A stretch of 64,000 nt of DNA from assembly GCA_963691655.1 (NCBI GenBank), contig OY829326.1, positions 19,270,878-19,334,877 of the forward strand, given 5' to 3'. Source of the stretch: Toxonevra muliebris. Its lineage: Eukaryota > Arthropoda > Insecta > Diptera > Pallopteridae. Of the stretch, positions 59,641-64,000 are shown piece by piece (positions within the stretch are counted from its first letter, which is position 1; each line of letters starts with the position of its first letter). Under the pieces are notes generated by a model. The model had not been told where the DNA came from. It made no database searches and worked only from the letters and a program-made list of their open reading frames with translations. The translations under genes were made by a program, and so were the position numbers.

Positions 59641-62520
59641 TTTCTAAGTAAGCGTTGATAAACATTTCTTTTATGAATAAATGTTGTTAAAAAAATGTCC
59701 ATTGTTGTTTTTCTATATGATAACTTAACCAAATAATGGGTAACAATCAACTTTCAAAGTTACAGGTGTATAGATCATGTGTATGATCTCTTTGAATAAT
59801 GCCATCGTTGTTTCGACAAAGCATGACCTTTACGTACAAAAAATATGCATGTACTTCCAGGGTCAAAAGTTGATGCTGTTCATAATTCATCGTATTGTGT
59901 GCTTTAAATTAATTTTTAAAATTTTTTACCAAATGTTCACTCTCACAAAAAAATCACAGTTATCGAAAATTGTTTAACTCAAATGCAACAAGCCGTTTAG
60001 CTGACTTAAAATGTAGCATAAACAGCTCAAAATCATTTATGTAGCAGTGTCGAATCATTGTTTCTGCTCAACGCAACCAATTTCAAGTAGAATTGCTATT
60101 ACCCACACATTTGTAGGTGTAAATGTAGACACGTCTATCACATATACTCACATGCACATACGCTAAATACATACATAAGCATATAGTCTTAAATCTAAGT
60201 GTACTATTTTTGTATGTGTGTGTGTGGATTGTACATATTTTTTTGATGTGCATGAAAGAAATGACTATAGTCTAAAATGTATGAATGAATAGAAATGTTA
60301 GCAACTTGTTGAGGAATTTTTGTTTATTACTCATGCCATGGTTATGCTGACAATTTTTCGATTGCCCAATCAAAAGTTTTGTTGGCAATTTATTGAATGC
60401 TTTCAAATTTTGTAAATTCTATATTTTCAGTGGTAGTGTCCATTAGTTCAGAACAGTGTCGAAAAGTGCAATTATCTATTCCTTTTATTATATGTCAAAT
60501 GTATTTTTTTATAACGCAGGACTTGACAAAAATTGTATGATAGCTCCATTGTACAGTAATCAAAATTTGATTGTTGAGCTTGCGTGCATTCGCAAGAAAC
60601 AGAAAAGTTAATTTTTCATTTTGTATGGCAAACAACAACAAAACTTTGATTGGACAATAAAAAAATTGCAAGCATAACCATAGCATATAGAGATTTAGTT
60701 ATTATTGCTGACTTACACTCACACACTCATACGCTCTTGCTCAGTCTCGCTCGCCAATACATGTATGATACACTGAAAGAAATGATTGAACTGAAACTTT
60801 ATACATAGTGTATGCTGGAATCGAGTAATCACTGAGGCTGCAAATATGTATCCCCCAGTCCATTGGGCTTTGATAAACAGCTGAGAATTCCTACTCGGAA
60901 ACTTCGAACTATTTTTGAATATTAAAAAAAAGGGGCATCGAAGGGCACTAACTGCCAAAGGGGACTAGAGTCAAAGTACATTTTTTGGTGTTTTCTAAAT
61001 GAAAGTTGGAGCAACATAAACTTGGTTTCATTCCATGCCAGCAATCCCACTTGCCAACTCAAGAGATTTATCTTCAACTTTCAGACAAAAATTTCAGTTG
61101 CTAGAAAACCTTTTAAAGAAAAGAATAAATTAACAATCTATTGGTCCGCTAATGGGACACCCTGTATGCGTTCGTATGATGATTTATGGGCCCCTCTGAA
61201 AATGGGCATGGTTATTAATCTGTTTTTTTTTTTTCAGATTTAACAGCAGAAATTCATTGAATTAAATACTCGCACATTTATTATAACCATAAATATATTT
61301 ATTTTGAAATAATTGCAAATCATTAATCAAAAGTTCATTGAACCTCAATTCCAAGTCTATGAAAACTATGCATGACGAGTATTGCTTCAGCTTTCAAAAC
61401 AGATATTTTTTGTTTTGTTTCATTTTATTTTATATTAAACTTTTATTTGTCGTGTACAGATGGCGTTAACACTTACATACAAACGTATGGGAAAAAAAGA
61501 AAAGAAAAACAAAAAAGAGCAGAATAGCACAAGCAAAAATCACACAACTACACACAATTACATATTATTTTTATTTGTATGAATGAGCGAATGAGCAGCA
61601 ACAAGCAGCGGCAAGAGCCACGCTGCCAGTTGCAAAACATACAGATACTCGCTCGTATACACATTCGCCAGTACTCAAACGAATGCAATGCATATTCGTG
61701 TGTGTGTGTGTGTTTGTGTGTAAATTCATTGAGAGATTGAGGTGACAGCAATAGAGCAGATACGCAAATACAAACACATCACCAAATGATGCATGAGTGT
61801 GTGTGTGTGTGCTTGCGTATCTGTGGGAAATAAATGAAAGAAATGTTTGTATGTGTGTTTATTTTTTGTTTTTAGCCTCGCAAGGTCACGCTTAAACGCT
61901 TAACTAACGCTCAAAATCAGACACAAAATGACTGTGAAATACAACAGAGCGTTTTGCCGTTTGCCAGTCGCAAGGCTAAAGCAAATCAAAGCGGAAGCGA
62001 CGCAGTTTAATAATCACAGACCGAGCGTTAAGAAGAGCACACCAAAATAACTTCAAAAATAAAATTAAAAACAATGTGTGTGTTCTTGTTCTGTTAAAGT
62101 GTAGAACAGTAGAGTGCATAAAAAAAAAACAAATAATAATAATTATTTTTATTGCTGTTAATCACAAATATATACAATAGAAACTTATTCTGTATCTTTG
62201 AGATACTGTGTGTTGTGTTCAGAAATGGCTCAAAAAAGTGCGCAAAAATTTAAAACAATTTTTATTTAGTTTCGCACAACTTTGTTTTCATTAAAGTATG
62301 AGTAGTATAAACTACGCAGTAACACTACACCACAATAATATACACAATACAATAATACAATATATGTATGAACAAAAAAACAAAAAAACAAAAAAAAAAG
62401 AAAAAAACAAAGAAAGACTTGAGCCAGTGACGTGCGACTACGACGACTAGACAGTGGCAGCATTTGGAAACGACGATGATTTTTTAAGCTCACTAGCTGC
62501 TCGTTTTCATATGCGAAGTA
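59640..62520. other. Non-coding stretch with CA/GT microsatellites
   Basis: (GT)n at 61698-61720 and 61797-61812, TACA/CATA-rich DNA near 60130-60240, and a GC-richer patch at 61880-62040 (AGCGTTTTGCCGTTTGCC). No coding sequence seen. Confidence 0.4.
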
Positions 62521-62882
62521 GTAATTAATTTGGAGCAAAGTCAGTCAGTCAGGCTGACAGACTGTCGGCCTGTCAGTCAGCAACAGGCAACAGCACAAAA
62601 GTGAAAACTTCAAAATGTGAACTTTGAACAATCTTGAAAATAATTAGAAACGAAAACTAAACTTAAAAAAAAAATGAAAAAATTAAATAAAACGCAAATC
62701 AAATTTAAACGTAATAAATAAAGAAGAAGTATGCAAAAAGTACGCAAAAAATAAACTTAATTCTGTATAGTATTAATTAAATTTGTTGGCTGATGAGAAA
62801 ATGTTGCTGCTGATGTTACTGTGACTGCTGCTAACTTTCATGTGATGATGATAAGATTGTAATGTAGTGCTGGTATATAGAA

Positions 62883-62915
62883 TATATAAAAAACCAACAC
62901 TTCCAAGTCTCATCA
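62883..62915 (+). promoter_or_regulatory. Candidate core promoter: TATA box and initiator
   Basis: TATATAAAAAA begins at 62883 and TCATCA at 62910 places a likely +1 A at 62912, 29 bp downstream of the first T of TATA, the normal fly spacing. The initiator differs from TCAKTY at one position. No clear downstream promoter element was seen, as is usual for TATA promoters. The composition changes sharply to GC-richer, ATG-free sequence right after it. Confidence 0.5.
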
Positions 62916-63224
62916 AGCGCAGAGCAGCCCAGCGCAGCGCAACAGAAAACCAACTGACGAAGAAGCAACAACGTCGGCGCTCAACACCAGCGCCAGAACA
63001 CTAGAGTGTCTGCGTTAGCGCCACCGCCATCACCATCGCCAGTTAACTAGAAAGGGAGGTACTGAAAGAAACGAAGAACTATTACATAGACATAGAAGTA
63101 GGTGGTGCTTGTTGGTCGAAGGGGGGTTAACAGCCCTCATTCTACAACAACAACACCAACAACAACCAGAGCAAACAAACAAGCGCATATAGAAGGAAAA
63201 ACAGACTTTGTACTATTTTTTCAA
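62912..63224 (+). other. Candidate untranslated first exon and its start of intron
   Basis: From the predicted start the + strand has no ATG until 63225 and is much less AT-rich to about 63060 (GCGCAGAGCAGCCCAGCGCA, GCGCCACCGCCATCACCATC). Possible splice donors are GAG|GTACTG at 63058 and GAA|GTAGGT at 63098. This fits the non-coding 5' exon of a gene whose coding exons are outside the window. CAGTCAGTCAG strings at 62540-62580 lie just upstream. Confidence 0.4.
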
Positions 63225-64000
63225 TGGCACGAGAATAGAGAACGTTGAACTATTTTGTTATATGTAGCGCTGGCGACTTTTTTTTATTTATTTTTATCTT
63301 TATTTTTCATTGTTGTTTTTGCAAATAAAGTTAATGAAAAGATACGCGAATACGCCGCGATTCGTTTAATTTCTTAATTTTTTTTATCTCTCGGCTGATA
63401 TGCGTGCGTGCTTCATAGAAAAAACCAAAATAAAATCAAATAGAAATAAATTTTTGTCCATTTTCATTTCGCAAGTTACATAACACCAAATCTAAGTACG
63501 TGCCTTTTTCTGCTATGCCAACAAAACGAAAAAAAGCATAGAAACATAAAAAGCTTTGTTTGGATTTTGAATGTAAACACACACAGACACACAATCCATA
63601 CAGGTATGTTGAAATTAAAATAATTTATAAATGCAATTAAAATAATTTAATCATTTGTTATTAACATTATTTTGAGACTGTTATTGAACAAAGGTAACAG
63701 GTATAGAAACATATGTTAAAAATCAGCTGTTTCGCGCGTACACACACACACGTTTGGAGTTGCATGCTGCTCCATGGTTGTGTTGCTTTTTTTCCGCATA
63801 TCCTCAAAAACACGCGCTCTCCTAACGTGTCAAGTTTATCCTTAAATTATACGTTGGCGAAATACGAATAAAATAAGCATGAAAAGGAAGTACACTCATA
63901 CATATACACGCTTTAACACAAGCAACCAATTCACTCAACACACTCAGAGACGCACAATAAAGAAATTCACACACACACACGCATACTTCGACAGTTCTCT
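63225..64000. other. Non-coding end of window
   Basis: AT-rich with CA tracts (63727-63740, 63964-63980). Probably an intron or flank of a gene continuing beyond 64000. No exon recognised. Confidence 0.4.

Overview
This window is nuclear DNA from an insect, most likely a schizophoran (higher) fly. The evidence is: small introns with standard GT/AG ends; a gene very close in sequence to Drosophila Rhythmically expressed gene 2 (Reg-2); an AT-rich background full of short CAG/CTG ('opa'-type), TATG and poly-A tracts; and abundant decayed non-LTR, mariner, hAT and piggyBac elements. It looks like an acalyptrate such as a tephritid, but that last step is an impression and not a proof.

Only the first 3.5 kb holds genes I can defend. 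An MPPED1/MPPED2-like metallophosphoesterase (two exons, + strand, 915-1847) and the HAD-family gene Reg-2 (three exons, - strand, 3460-2505) converge tail to tail with about 660 bp between their stops. Both models keep frame through their introns (289 and 272 residues).

The remaining 60 kb has no convincing exon. It is intergenic or large-intron DNA built mostly from transposon relics and simple sequence. From left to right: a piggyBac-like remnant with TTAA ends (7.2-8.2 kb) between two copies of a diverged direct repeat; a decayed Tc1-like end (12.2 kb); a 2-kb patch with six copies of a TTTAACGTTACA motif (14-16 kb); a mariner-superfamily transposase fragment (18.5-18.8 kb); two hAT-type elements plus an inverted second copy carrying a SINE fragment (19.0-21.4 kb); a hAT-type element with a 112-bp palindromic element nested in it (24.6-25.0 kb); two dead non-LTR retrotransposons on the - strand (25.1-28.2 kb); a 2.1-kb long-inverted-repeat element with a Tigger/pogo-like element in its loop, followed directly by a LINE 3' end and a tRNA-derived SINE (35.0-37.7 kb); two elements flanked by TTA or TAA (39.9-41.5 kb); a second SINE with an 11-bp target-site duplication (46.0-46.3 kb); and an internally deleted mariner (53.9-54.8 kb).

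The right end (62.9-63.2 kb) has a TATA box, an initiator-like sequence at the expected spacing and about 310 bp of ATG-free, GC-richer DNA. This is a candidate promoter and untranslated first exon of a gene lying beyond the window on the + strand. The window has no sign of tRNA or rRNA genes, CRISPR arrays or bacterial genes. I found no system that I can call new. The most unusual structures are the nested inverted-repeat element, the TTTAACGTTACA cluster and the 39.9-40.7 kb element carrying a 160-codon unassigned ORF.
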